A stretch of 6,920 bases of DNA. Source: Oscillibacter sp. GTDB lineage: Bacteria; Bacillota; Clostridia; Oscillospirales; Oscillospiraceae. The stretch's first letter is position 1; each line of letters opens with the position of its first letter. Location: assembly GCA_003487665.1 (NCBI GenBank), contig DNFA01000049.1:9414-16333 (forward strand), written 5' to 3'. Below, piece after piece: positions 1-5,531 of the stretch. Under the pieces are notes generated by a model, which was given only the letters and a program-made list of their open reading frames with translations, made no database searches and was not told where the DNA came from. Both the position numbers and the translations under genes were made by a program.

Positions 1-28
1 GACGAGCTACCAACTGCTCTACTCCGCG
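1..28 (-). tRNA. tRNA-Met, probably initiator (fMet); partial, cut by window edge
   Basis: Only the 5' part is present: acceptor strand CGCGGAG (28-22), then T, A and a D-arm with stem GAGC/GCTC around loop AGTTGGTA, up to the start of the anticodon arm. The D-stem has a purine at position 11 pairing with a pyrimidine at 24 (A11-T24), and base 1 is C. Both are known hallmarks of bacterial initiator tRNA, since elongator tRNAs have Y11-R24. The anticodon lies outside the window, so identity is inferred from these features. It follows tRNA-Leu(TAA) after 17 bp and has no promoter of its own, so it is probably co-transcribed from the promoter at 148-176. Confidence 0.75.
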
Positions 29-45
29 ATATTGTGTTGTACCGG

Positions 46-131
46 TGGTGCCGGTGACCGGACTCGAACCGGTACGGCATTGCTGCCGGGAGATTTTAAG
101 TCTCCTGTGTCTACCATTCCACCACACCGGC
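46..131 (-). tRNA. tRNA-Leu, anticodon TAA
   Basis: Read on the minus strand the gene folds as a class II tRNA. The acceptor is GCCGGTG (131-125) paired with CACCGGC (56-50), with discriminator A and an encoded CCA (48-46). The anticodon stem GGAGA/TCTCC encloses loop CTTAAAA, so the anticodon is TAA, reading UUA/UUG. The long variable arm CGGCA-GCAA-TGCCG is diagnostic of Leu/Ser/Tyr tRNAs, and the T-arm is ACCGG-TTCGAGT-CCGGT. It is the first gene of a minus-strand tRNA cluster leaving the window on the left. Confidence 0.95.
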
Positions 132-147
132 GGATTCGGCATTGATT

Positions 148-176
148 AGAATACCACACTGAACCGCCCGTGTCAA
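148..176 (-). promoter_or_regulatory. Sigma-A promoter of the left tRNA cluster
   Basis: On the minus strand TTGACA (176-171) and TATTCT (153-148) are separated by exactly 17 bp. The predicted transcription start is near 141, about 10 bp before the tRNA-Leu 5' end. Match and position fit a housekeeping promoter for stable RNA. Confidence 0.8.
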
Positions 177-229
177 CACCTTTCGCAAAAATCATCTGAA
201 AAACATTTCGACAAAGTGTGCCCACTCTG

Positions 230-258
230 TTGCGTGGGATGCCCGGACGCTGTATAAT
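230..258 (+). promoter_or_regulatory. Sigma-A promoter of the serpin gene
   Basis: TTGCGT (230-235), 17 bp, then a perfect TATAAT (253-258). The predicted start is near 265, leaving a leader of about 65 nt before the ATG at 333. The -35 is imperfect (TTGcgt), so strength may be moderate. It is divergent from the tRNA promoter at 148-176 and separated from it by about 50 bp. Confidence 0.65.
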
Positions 259-317
259 CTTACCGGGGGGAGAAACTTTTTCCGCTTGCTTTGCGTCTAT
301 ATATACGAACGAATCTG

Positions 318-325
318 AAGGGAGG
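318..325 (+). promoter_or_regulatory. Ribosome binding site deciding the serpin start
   Basis: AAGGGAGG lies 7 nt upstream of the ATG at 333. The reading frame is open further upstream to an ATG at 291, but that start has no comparable site and would put 14 extra residues before an otherwise perfect lipoprotein signal peptide. The start at 333 is therefore preferred. Confidence 0.8.
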
Positions 326-332
326 CGCGCCT

Positions 333-1571
333 ATGAAAAAACGTGCGACAGCGCTGCTGCTGGCGCTGCTGATGATCCTGCCCATGGCGGGCTGCGGCGT
401 CCGGGCGCAGGAACTGACAAAGGATATCGAGCCGCAGGCGCTGGACACCACCACTGACCTGACTGCCGGCGGCGAGGCGGTGACGGCCTTCGCTCTGTCC
501 CTGCTGCGCAGCGAGAGGGCGGCGACGGAGGGCGTGCTGATCTCGCCGGTGTCCGTGCTGAATGCGCTGGGCATGGTGGCCAACGGCGCCGGCGGCGACA
601 CGCTGAAGCAGCTGGAAACGGCGGCCGGCATGAGCCTAAACCAGCTGAACGACTTTCTGTACACCTACCGCATGAGCCTGCCCGCCGCCTGTAAGAGCTG
701 CACCGTTTCTCTGGCCAACTCCGCGTGGGTGCGGGAGGATTTCCGGGTGGAGGACGATTTCCTGCGCAGCTGCGTCAACTACTACGGCGCCGAAATGTAC
801 CGCTCCGCCTTTGACGGCAGCCTTGTCACCGATCTGAACCGCTGGGTGAGCAAGAAGACCGACGGCATGATCGACCGGCTGCTGGAGCAGGCGCCGGATG
901 TGCTGACCATGCTGTATATGGTCAATGCTGCCTGCTTCGATGCCCGCTGGGACACACCCTACACCAAAGCCGATCTCCGCACCGGCCTGCCCTTTACCGC
1001 CGCCAACGGAACGCAGCAGACGGCGGACTACATGACCGGCACGGAGAACATCTATCTGTCCGGCAACAACGTCACCGGCTTCGTGAAGCCCTACGACGGC
1101 GGGAAGTATGCGTTCGTGGCGCTTCTCCCGGACGAGGGTGTGACGCTGGAGGACTATCTGGAGAATCTCACCGGCGAGCACCTGTACAAGCTCATCACCG
1201 ACCACCGCAGCGCCGATGTGCAGGTTTCCATTCCCAAGTTCGACGCCCAGTCGGAGCTGGAGCTGGAGGAGCCGCTGAAGGACATGGGCATCACCGCGCT
1301 GTTCAACGTCTCCACCGCTGATCTGCGGGGCATCGGCAGCGCGCCCAGCGGCAACAATCTGTACGTCTCCTCCGTGCTGCACAAGACGTATCTGTCGCTG
1401 GACGAGAGCGGCACCCGCGCGGCTGCGGCCACGGTGGTGGAGGTGGTGGGAGACGCCCTACCCTCGGAGGACGTCAAGACGGTGACGCTGGATCGCCCCT
1501 TCCTGTATATGATCGTGGACACCCACGCCTGTGTGCCGCTGTTCATGGGCACCGTCACGTCAATGGAATAA
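333..1571 (+). CDS. Serpin-family protease inhibitor, predicted surface lipoprotein (412 aa)
   Basis: Serpins are suicide inhibitors that trap serine or cysteine proteases by inserting a cleaved reactive-centre loop into a beta-sheet. The N-terminus is a lipoprotein signal (MKKR, a Leu/Ala-rich core, then PMAGC with the lipidated Cys at 21), so the protein should sit on the outer face of the membrane. The serpin fold is visible throughout: 'ISPVSVLNALGMVANGAGG' at about 70-88, the breach/shutter motif 'NAACFDARW' at 198-206, 'FVALLPDEG' at 261-269, 'SIPKFD' at 299-304, and the family signature 'VTLDRPFLYMI' near 384-394 followed by 'PLFMGTV'. The hinge E358-S-G-T-R-A-A-A-A-T has Gly at P15, Thr at P14 and small residues P12-P9, as in inhibitory serpins. 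Counting 17 residues from E358 gives P1 = Asp374 and P1' = Ala375. The stretch from P1' to the signature is about four residues longer than in alpha-1-antitrypsin. Length is normal for a serpin plus signal. The gene is monocistronic, between its own promoter and a palindromic terminator. The target protease is unknown; family confidence is high. Confidence 0.95.
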   Translation: MKKRATALLLALLMILPMAGCGVRAQELTKDIEPQALDTTTDLTAGGEAVTAFALSLLRSERAATEGVLISPVSVLNALGMVANGAGGDTLKQLETAAGMSLNQLNDFLYTYRMSLPAACKSCTVSLANSAWVREDFRVEDDFLRSCVNYYGAEMYRSAFDGSLVTDLNRWVSKKTDGMIDRLLEQAPDVLTMLYMVNAACFDARWDTPYTKADLRTGLPFTAANGTQQTADYMTGTENIYLSGNNVTGFVKPYDGGKYAFVALLPDEGVTLEDYLENLTGEHLYKLITDHRSADVQVSIPKFDAQSELELEEPLKDMGITALFNVSTADLRGIGSAPSGNNLYVSSVLHKTYLSLDESGTRAAAATVVEVVGDALPSEDVKTVTLDRPFLYMIVDTHACVPLFMGTVTSME

Positions 1572-1606
1572 GCGAAAAGAACCGCCTTTAGGCGGTTCTT
1601 TTCGCT
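1571..1606. terminator. Bidirectional terminator between serpin and spoVAC
   Basis: Perfect inverted repeat: arms 1571-1586 (AGCGAAAAGAACCGCC) and 1591-1606, 16 bp, with loop TTTA. Each strand reads a GC core followed by a T-tract, so it should work both ways. The left arm begins on the last base of the serpin stop codon (TAA 1569-1571), and the right arm overlaps the spoVAC stop codon (1607-1605). Confidence 0.9.
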
Positions 1607-2036
1607 ATGCCAGCAGGCACAGTATCACGCCGTATACCACGCTGGCGGCGGTGCCGAATACAATCACCGGCCCGGCCACGGTGAACATTTTCACCGCCGT
1701 GCCGGTGATAATTCCCTCCGCCCGGAAGTCGATGGCCGGGGACGCCACCGCGTTGGCGAAGCCGGTGATGGGCACCAGCGTGCCGGCACCGGCGTACCGC
1801 GCCAGCCGGTGATACAGACCCAGTGATGTGGCCAGCACCGACAGGAACACCAGCGTGACGGACGTGGCGGCGGACGCATCCGCCTGCGTCAGACCCAGCG
1901 ACTGCCATCCGGCGGAGATCAGCTGCCCCACGGTGCAGATAGCGCCGCCGATCACGAACGCCAGCGCCGTGTCCTTGCCTATGGGGGAGCGGGGCGACAG
2001 CTGCCGCACCAGCGCGTCATATTCCTTCGGCGTCAT
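1605..2036 (-). CDS. spoVAC: Stage V sporulation protein AC (SpoVAC), 143 aa
   Basis: SpoVAC is an inner-membrane protein of the forespore. In Bacillus subtilis it belongs to the SpoVA system that moves dipicolinic acid into spores and releases it at germination, and it has been described as a mechanosensitive channel. Here a short cytoplasmic lead with 'SPRSPIGKD' precedes a first membrane segment (about 23-41, 'FVIGGAICTVGQLI'), a second (about 57-76), the family-diagnostic 'GAGTLVPITGFANAVASPAIDFRAEG' block (83-108, shown in full only for position), and a last hydrophobic segment (about 117-141). Length matches family members (about 150 aa). The ATG at 2036 has AAAGGA 9 nt upstream, with no in-frame start before it. 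A consensus sigma-G promoter precedes it, fitting forespore expression. Unusually it stands alone: the usual partners spoVAD and spoVAE are absent, since the gene ends at a terminator shared with the serpin. They may lie elsewhere, or this may be an extra copy. Confidence 0.93.
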   Translation of the reverse strand: MTPKEYDALVRQLSPRSPIGKDTALAFVIGGAICTVGQLISAGWQSLGLTQADASAATSVTLVFLSVLATSLGLYHRLARYAGAGTLVPITGFANAVASPAIDFRAEGIITGTAVKMFTVAGPVIVFGTAASVVYGVILCLLA

Positions 2037-2057
2037 GTCATCACATCCTTTCCCGCG

Positions 2058-2087
2058 TAATATGCGCCGCTTTTGCGCCTGCTATAC
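2058..2087 (-). promoter_or_regulatory. Sigma-G (forespore) promoter of spoVAC
   Basis: On the minus strand GTATA (2087-2083), 18 bp, then CATATTA (2064-2058). This fits the B. subtilis sigma-G consensus GHATR-N18-CATXHTA at every constrained position. The predicted start near 2051 leaves a leader of about 15 nt holding the AAAGGA ribosome site. No sigma-A promoter is seen for spoVAC. Confidence 0.8.
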
Positions 2088-2116
2088 TTGTCAATCGGGG
2101 CGAAAGCGGATATAAT
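2088..2116 (+). promoter_or_regulatory. Sigma-A promoter of the ferredoxin-hemW operon
   Basis: TTGTCA (2088-2093), 17 bp, perfect TATAAT (2111-2116); predicted start near 2123, about 30 nt before the ATG. Its -35 directly abuts the -35 of the oppositely directed sigma-G promoter at 2083-2087. Confidence 0.85.
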
Positions 2117-2137
2117 AGCCTGTGAAACGAGAGAGGA

Positions 2138-2147
2138 AAGGAAGGTG
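2138..2147 (+). promoter_or_regulatory. Ribosome binding site deciding the ferredoxin start
   Basis: AAGGAAGGTG ends 6 nt before the ATG at 2154. A GTG at 2145 is in the same frame and would add only V-S-A. It overlaps this site, so the ATG is the better start. Confidence 0.7.
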
Positions 2148-2153
2148 TCAGCC

Positions 2154-2384
2154 ATGTACGACCCCGCGCATCCCTTCGGGCGCAAGGCCATTCAGCTGGC
2201 GGTGATCGACCCGGTCAGCTGCACCGGCTGCGGCTGGTGCGCCATGTTCTGCCCCATGAAGTGCATCGACCAGCGGCCGGACGGCATCTATGAGGTGCGG
2301 CCGGACGACTGCATCGGCTGCCGCAGCTGCAAGGTCAACTGCTTCTACGGCGCCGTGACCATGCTGCCGCCGCAGGTACGCTGA
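2154..2384 (+). CDS. Small dicluster [4Fe-4S] ferredoxin-like protein (76 aa)
   Basis: This is an electron carrier of the bacterial 2[4Fe-4S] type. Two complete cluster motifs C-x2-C-x2-C-x3-C are visible: 'CTGCGWCAMFCP' (residues about 23-34), with the usual Pro after the fourth Cys, and 'CIGCRSCKVNC' (about 53-63), where Phe follows instead of Pro. An extra Cys (in PMKC) sits just after the first motif. There is no signal peptide or membrane segment, so it should be cytoplasmic. The frame is open upstream to about 2073, but the sigma-A promoter and ribosome site fix the start at 2154. The gene ends with TGA 1 nt before the hemW ATG, indicating translational coupling. Inference: it may supply single electrons to the HemW radical-SAM cluster. 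Partners are not proven, and it could serve other redox enzymes. Confidence 0.9.
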   Translation: MYDPAHPFGRKAIQLAVIDPVSCTGCGWCAMFCPMKCIDQRPDGIYEVRPDDCIGCRSCKVNCFYGAVTMLPPQVR

Positions 2385-2385
2385 C

Positions 2386-3579
2386 ATGAAAAAGGAAAAA
2401 GCCCCGCTGGGGCTGTATATCCATATCCCCTTCTGCCGCCAGAAGTGCGCCTACTGCGATTTCTACTCCCTGCCCAGCCGGGAGGACAAAATGGACGCGT
2501 ACACCGATGCGCTGATCCGCCATATCCGGGAGGTAGCGCCCCGCACGGAGTCCCATCGGGTGGACACGGTGTATTTCGGCGGCGGCACACCCAGCTATCT
2601 GGGGGCGGAGCGGCTGCGCAGCATCCTGCGTGCGGTGATGAAGGGCTGTCCCGTTACCCGTGACGCGGAGATCACGCTGGAGGCCAACCCGGACTCCGCC
2701 TGCGACATCAAAGCCCTGCGTACCCTGCGCCGGGCGGGGTTCAACCGTCTGTCGCTGGGCGTGCAGTCGGCGGATGACGGGCTGCTGCACGCCATCGGGC
2801 GCATCCACACCTTTGCGCAGGTGCAGCAGTCTGTGACGGCGGCGCGGAAGGCGGGCTTCAGGAACATCAGCATGGATCTCATCTACGGGCTGCCGGGGCA
2901 GACCATGCAGCAGTGGGAGGACACCCTCTCCGCCGTGATCGCCCTTGCCCCGGAGCACATCTCCTGCTACGGCCTGAAGCTGGAGCCGGGCACGCCGCTG
3001 TATGAGCGGCGGCTGGAGGAGACGTTCCCCGACGACGATGCGCAGGCGGACATGTACCTCTACGCCGTCACCGCGCTGGAGCAGAACGGCTACGGCCAGT
3101 ACGAAATATCCAACTTCGCCAAGCCGGGCTATGAGTCCCGCCACAACCTGAAGTACTGGCGGATGCAGGAGTACGCCGGCTTCGGCCCCGGCGCCCACTC
3201 CGACTTCGGCGGCGTGCGGTTTGCCTACGTCCGGGATCTGGACGGGTACATAGGCGGCAGGCTGATCCTCTCCGAATCGGAGAGCGATGCCACATTGACC
3301 CGCGACTACGAATACGTCATGCTGTCCCTGCGCACGGCGGAGGGCATCGACCGCCGGTATTTCGAGACGACGTACCGCCAGCGGTTCCAGCCCATGGAGG
3401 AGCTGCTCGTGCAGTATGAGCGGGCGGGGTTGGCCTGCCGGACGGAGAACGGCTGGCGGCTGACGCCCAGAGGCTTTCTGGTGTCCAACAGCATCATTGT
3501 GGCGCTGGAGGACGCGCTGGCGCAGCAGAAGCTGCGCCGGGAGCAGGCGGTGGCCAGCGGCAACTACCGCGTGTTCTGA
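2386..3579 (+). CDS. hemW: Radical SAM heme chaperone HemW (CPO-III-like), 397 aa
   Basis: HemW belongs to the radical SAM coproporphyrinogen oxidase (HemN) superfamily, but studied members bind heme and deliver it to target proteins. It is often misannotated as oxygen-independent coproporphyrinogen III oxidase. The N-terminus carries 'YIHIPFCRQKCAYCDF' with cluster cysteines C17, C21 and C24 (C-x3-C-x2-C, aromatic before the third Cys). GGGTPS (65-70) is the SAM-binding motif, 'EANPDS' is at 99-104, 'RLSLGVQSAD' at 121-130, 'DLIYGLPGQT' at 164-173, 'QYEISNFAKPG' at 238-248 and 'HNLKYW' at 253-258. The C-terminal about 100 residues match the HemN C-terminal region. The extra Cys seen after CxYC in true HemN is absent here (CDF), favouring HemW. 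Length is typical (about 380-400 aa). The ribosome site is weak (AGGT, 2374-2377), consistent with coupling to the ferredoxin stop codon one base upstream. No clear terminator follows; the next promoter starts 45 bp downstream. Confidence 0.93.
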   Translation: MKKEKAPLGLYIHIPFCRQKCAYCDFYSLPSREDKMDAYTDALIRHIREVAPRTESHRVDTVYFGGGTPSYLGAERLRSILRAVMKGCPVTRDAEITLEANPDSACDIKALRTLRRAGFNRLSLGVQSADDGLLHAIGRIHTFAQVQQSVTAARKAGFRNISMDLIYGLPGQTMQQWEDTLSAVIALAPEHISCYGLKLEPGTPLYERRLEETFPDDDAQADMYLYAVTALEQNGYGQYEISNFAKPGYESRHNLKYWRMQEYAGFGPGAHSDFGGVRFAYVRDLDGYIGGRLILSESESDATLTRDYEYVMLSLRTAEGIDRRYFETTYRQRFQPMEELLVQYERAGLACRTENGWRLTPRGFLVSNSIIVALEDALAQQKLRREQAVASGNYRVF

Positions 3580-3624
3580 GAAAAGGAGCCGCCCGCGCCG
3601 AAAGGGGAAATTCGTCCGTGCCCC

Positions 3625-3652
3625 TTGACAAACGGTGCCGTTTTGCTATAAT
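3625..3652 (+). promoter_or_regulatory. Sigma-A promoter of tRNA-Leu(GAG)
   Basis: Consensus TTGACA (3625-3630), 16 bp, consensus TATAAT (3647-3652). The predicted start near 3659 is about 11 nt before the tRNA 5' end. Spacing is one base shorter than optimal, but both hexamers are perfect. Confidence 0.88.
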
Positions 3653-3669
3653 AAACGGGTATTCCGTTT

Positions 3670-3756
3670 GCGAGCGTGCTGGAATCGGCAGACAGGCAAG
3701 CTTGAGGTGCTTGTGTCCGTAAGGTCGTGTGGGTTCAAGTCCCATCGCTCGCACCA
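3670..3756 (+). tRNA. tRNA-Leu, anticodon GAG
   Basis: Acceptor GCGAGCG (3670-3676) pairs with CGCTCGC (3746-3752), with discriminator A and encoded CCA (3754-3756). The anticodon stem CAAGC/GCTTG encloses loop TTGAGGT, so the anticodon is GAG, reading CUC/CUU. There is a long class II variable arm around a GTAA loop, and the T-arm is GTGGG-TTCAAGT-CCCAT with one G-T pair. It is a single-gene transcription unit with its own promoter and a terminator whose stem begins on the last base of CCA. It is the second leucine tRNA in the window. Confidence 0.95.
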
Positions 3757-3793
3757 GCAAAAAGAGACATCCGAAGGGATGTCTCTTTTTGCT
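3756..3793. terminator. Bidirectional terminator between tRNA-Leu(GAG) and the AAA+/vWA operon
   Basis: Perfect inverted repeat: arms 3756-3772 (AGCAAAAAGAGACATCC) and 3777-3793, 17 bp, loop GAAG. A GC-containing core is followed by T5 on both strands. It terminates the tRNA to the right and the vWA operon to the left. Confidence 0.9.
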
Positions 3794-3811
3794 GCTTGCG
3801 GTTATTCCCAA

Positions 3812-3845
3812 GTGCAGGGGAGCCCGGTCGAGGGCTCCCCTGCAC
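3812..3845. repeat. GC-rich hairpin just downstream of the vWA stop codon
   Basis: Perfect inverted repeat: 14-bp arms 3812-3825 (GTGCAGGGGAGCCC) and 3832-3845 with loop GGTCGA. It starts 5 nt after the minus-strand vWA stop codon (3853-3851). No T-tract follows on either strand, so it is not an intrinsic terminator on its own. It precedes the palindromic terminator at 3756-3793 in the vWA transcript. A role as a barrier to 3' exonucleases is inferred. Confidence 0.8.
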
Positions 3846-3850
3846 GCATT

Positions 3851-5530
3851 TTACCCCTTCCGTATCTGTCCCTGGATGAGGCGGGTGACGGTGTCCGCCA
3901 GCCAGCCCACGGAGGGCAATCGCTCCATGGCTGCGCCATAGATACGCCGGGCGTCCGGCGCTTCCCGGTCGCTGCCGGAGAACAGGCACACGGGCGTGAC
4001 GCCGTGGAGCCGCAGGGCGGCGGCCTCCGCCGCCGTGTCGTCCACGCCCCGCTTGCCGGTGTAGGCGTGGCCGCCCAGTCCGCCGGGGATGCGCTGGTCG
4101 TCGTTGGGGCTGGCGTCGGACAGCACCAGCAGGAGCCGTTTTTCTCCCGCTGTCTGCCGCATGAGCCGTCCCATGGCGCGCAGCGCCAGGCCGTCCCGGT
4201 TCCATCCGGCGGACACATAGTCCATCACCCGGTCGTTCTGCTCCGGATGGTCGTAGTCCCGCAGGATACGCAGCACCGTGCAGCCGCTGACGGAGCAGAA
4301 GGCCGTCACCCGCACGGGGATGTGGCAGCGGGTCAGGCTTTCCACGATGATGTATGCCTGCGCCGCCAGCTTCTCCTGCTGTTGGTTCTGGGAGGCGGAG
4401 CCGTCCAGCAGAATGTCCACCGTCAGCTCGCCGGGGTCGCCGGGCTGACGGCGGGTGAACACCCGCTCATCGTCCAGCGCCGCCGCCCGCCATGCCAGCG
4501 CAGGGCACAGGGCACCGGCGCGGCACAGGCCGCCGTCGTCCTCCTGCTTCAGCAGGAGGGTGTTGTGCAGCTTCTGGGTCAGGCGGGCGATGGTCAGCCG
4601 GTTCTGGGACAGCTGCGACTGGTAATAGGCGCGGTTCTTCTCCCGCTGGCGGCGGAACTGCTCCGCATCCCACGCGGCCTCCGGGCTGGGAGGGCGCTGG
4701 GGCGGCGTGCCGTCGGTAACGTGCAGGCGGCAGTTCTTGTGGACGCCGGTGCACAGGGCGCGCTCCATGTCCGCCAGCTGGGAGGGCGTCAGCAGCGATA
4801 CGCCGAAGCAGTCCTCCACATAGCGCCGCAGGATCGGCTCCGGCGTGCGCCCCTGCAGAAAGCTGAGCAGCGTGGGCTTCTGCAGTCCGCCCGCGCCGCC
4901 TGTGCCGCGGCTCAGCGCCCGCAGACCGTTGGGACGCACGAACCGCACGCCGCCGGAGGCGTCCCGCTTTCGCCCGACCCATGCCGCCCACTGGCGGTCG
5001 GTGGCGCTGCGGCGCGCCCGGCGGAAGTGGGTATAGAGGATCTCCTCCGTCCGGCGGATGAGCTCCGCCTCCGTGGGCTTCAGGGGCGCGGCGATGTCCG
5101 CCAGCACCGGGGCGAGAGCCCTGTCGCAGGGCTGTCCCAGCACCTGCTGCGCCCACGCACGGCGCAGCGCGCCGTCGGTCATGCCCTCGGCGGGCGGCGT
5201 GTCCCGCAGCAGCGTCCGGGCGTAGGCCGCCCGGAGGTCGGGCAGGATAGGGCGCTCCTGCGCCCCGCGGCGGAACACCGCGCCCTCCAGCACCAGGAAG
5301 AACACATCGGTGTACAGCCCCTCCTGCACGGAGCGGTGGAAATCGTTCAGAAGCGGGCGGAACAGGTCAAAGCGGTAGTACCGCCCGGCCAGACCCAGCA
5401 CCGTGTTGCCGTACAGGTCGGCATCGCCGCCGCCGTCGAACACCAGCAGCTCCGGCTTGGCGTCGTAGGCGCCGCTGCCGTTCCAGACCTGGTTCTCCGC
5501 CCGGCGGGTCTGTATGTCCTGCCTGTCCAT
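3851..5530 (-). CDS. NorD/CobT-like von Willebrand factor A (MIDAS) protein, 559 aa
   Basis: The C-terminal third is a vWA domain with a metal-ion-dependent adhesion site: DGSAS at 376-380 (DxSxS), 'WNRDGLAL' at 443-450, and 'LVLSDASPNDD' at 468-478. The NRDG and SDxxPND motifs are typical of the NorD/CobT branch, whose members work with MoxR-type AAA+ ATPases to activate metalloenzymes or insert cofactors (NorQ/NorD for nitric oxide reductase, CobS/CobT for cobalt chelatase, CbbQ/CbbO for Rubisco). The N-terminal 350 residues are mostly helical and unassigned, with a charged, Gln/Arg-rich stretch at about 285-330 before the vWA domain. There is no signal peptide or membrane segment, so it is probably cytoplasmic. 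The ATG lies 1 nt after the ATPase stop codon with no strong ribosome site, so translation is probably coupled. Databases often label such genes 'nitric oxide reductase activation protein', but no norB/norC, cobN or Rubisco gene is in this window and the client is unknown. Confidence 0.88.
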   Translation of the reverse strand: MDRQDIQTRRAENQVWNGSGAYDAKPELLVFDGGGDADLYGNTVLGLAGRYYRFDLFRPLLNDFHRSVQEGLYTDVFFLVLEGAVFRRGAQERPILPDLRAAYARTLLRDTPPAEGMTDGALRRAWAQQVLGQPCDRALAPVLADIAAPLKPTEAELIRRTEEILYTHFRRARRSATDRQWAAWVGRKRDASGGVRFVRPNGLRALSRGTGGAGGLQKPTLLSFLQGRTPEPILRRYVEDCFGVSLLTPSQLADMERALCTGVHKNCRLHVTDGTPPQRPPSPEAAWDAEQFRRQREKNRAYYQSQLSQNRLTIARLTQKLHNTLLLKQEDDGGLCRAGALCPALAWRAAALDDERVFTRRQPGDPGELTVDILLDGSASQNQQQEKLAAQAYIIVESLTRCHIPVRVTAFCSVSGCTVLRILRDYDHPEQNDRVMDYVSAGWNRDGLALRAMGRLMRQTAGEKRLLLVLSDASPNDDQRIPGGLGGHAYTGKRGVDDTAAEAAALRLHGVTPVCLFSGSDREAPDARRIYGAAMERLPSVGWLADTVTRLIQGQIRKG

Positions 5531-5531
5531 A

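Noticed and set aside
19..225. Minus-strand frame containing GGMVDTGDLKSPGSNAVPVRVRSP
   Set aside because: It is the tRNA-Leu(TAA) sequence read as protein, and runs from the promoter through the tRNA into the next tRNA.
291..332. Longer serpin start at ATG 291
   Set aside because: It has no ribosome site and would bury the lipoprotein signal behind 14 residues. AAGGGAGG supports the ATG at 333.
636..1382. A 248-codon minus-strand frame inside the serpin gene
   Set aside because: The serpin reads as a full-length conserved protein on the plus strand. The antisense product has no motif and no ribosome site.
3580..3624. Possible hemW terminator
   Set aside because: GGGG and CCCC blocks can pair, but the stem is short with a large loop and has no T-tract. 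I see no convincing terminator between hemW and the tRNA promoter.
3494..3811. Minus-strand frame containing GLEPTRPYGHKHLKLACL
   Set aside because: This peptide is the antisense translation of the tRNA-Leu gene, a familiar false gene call.
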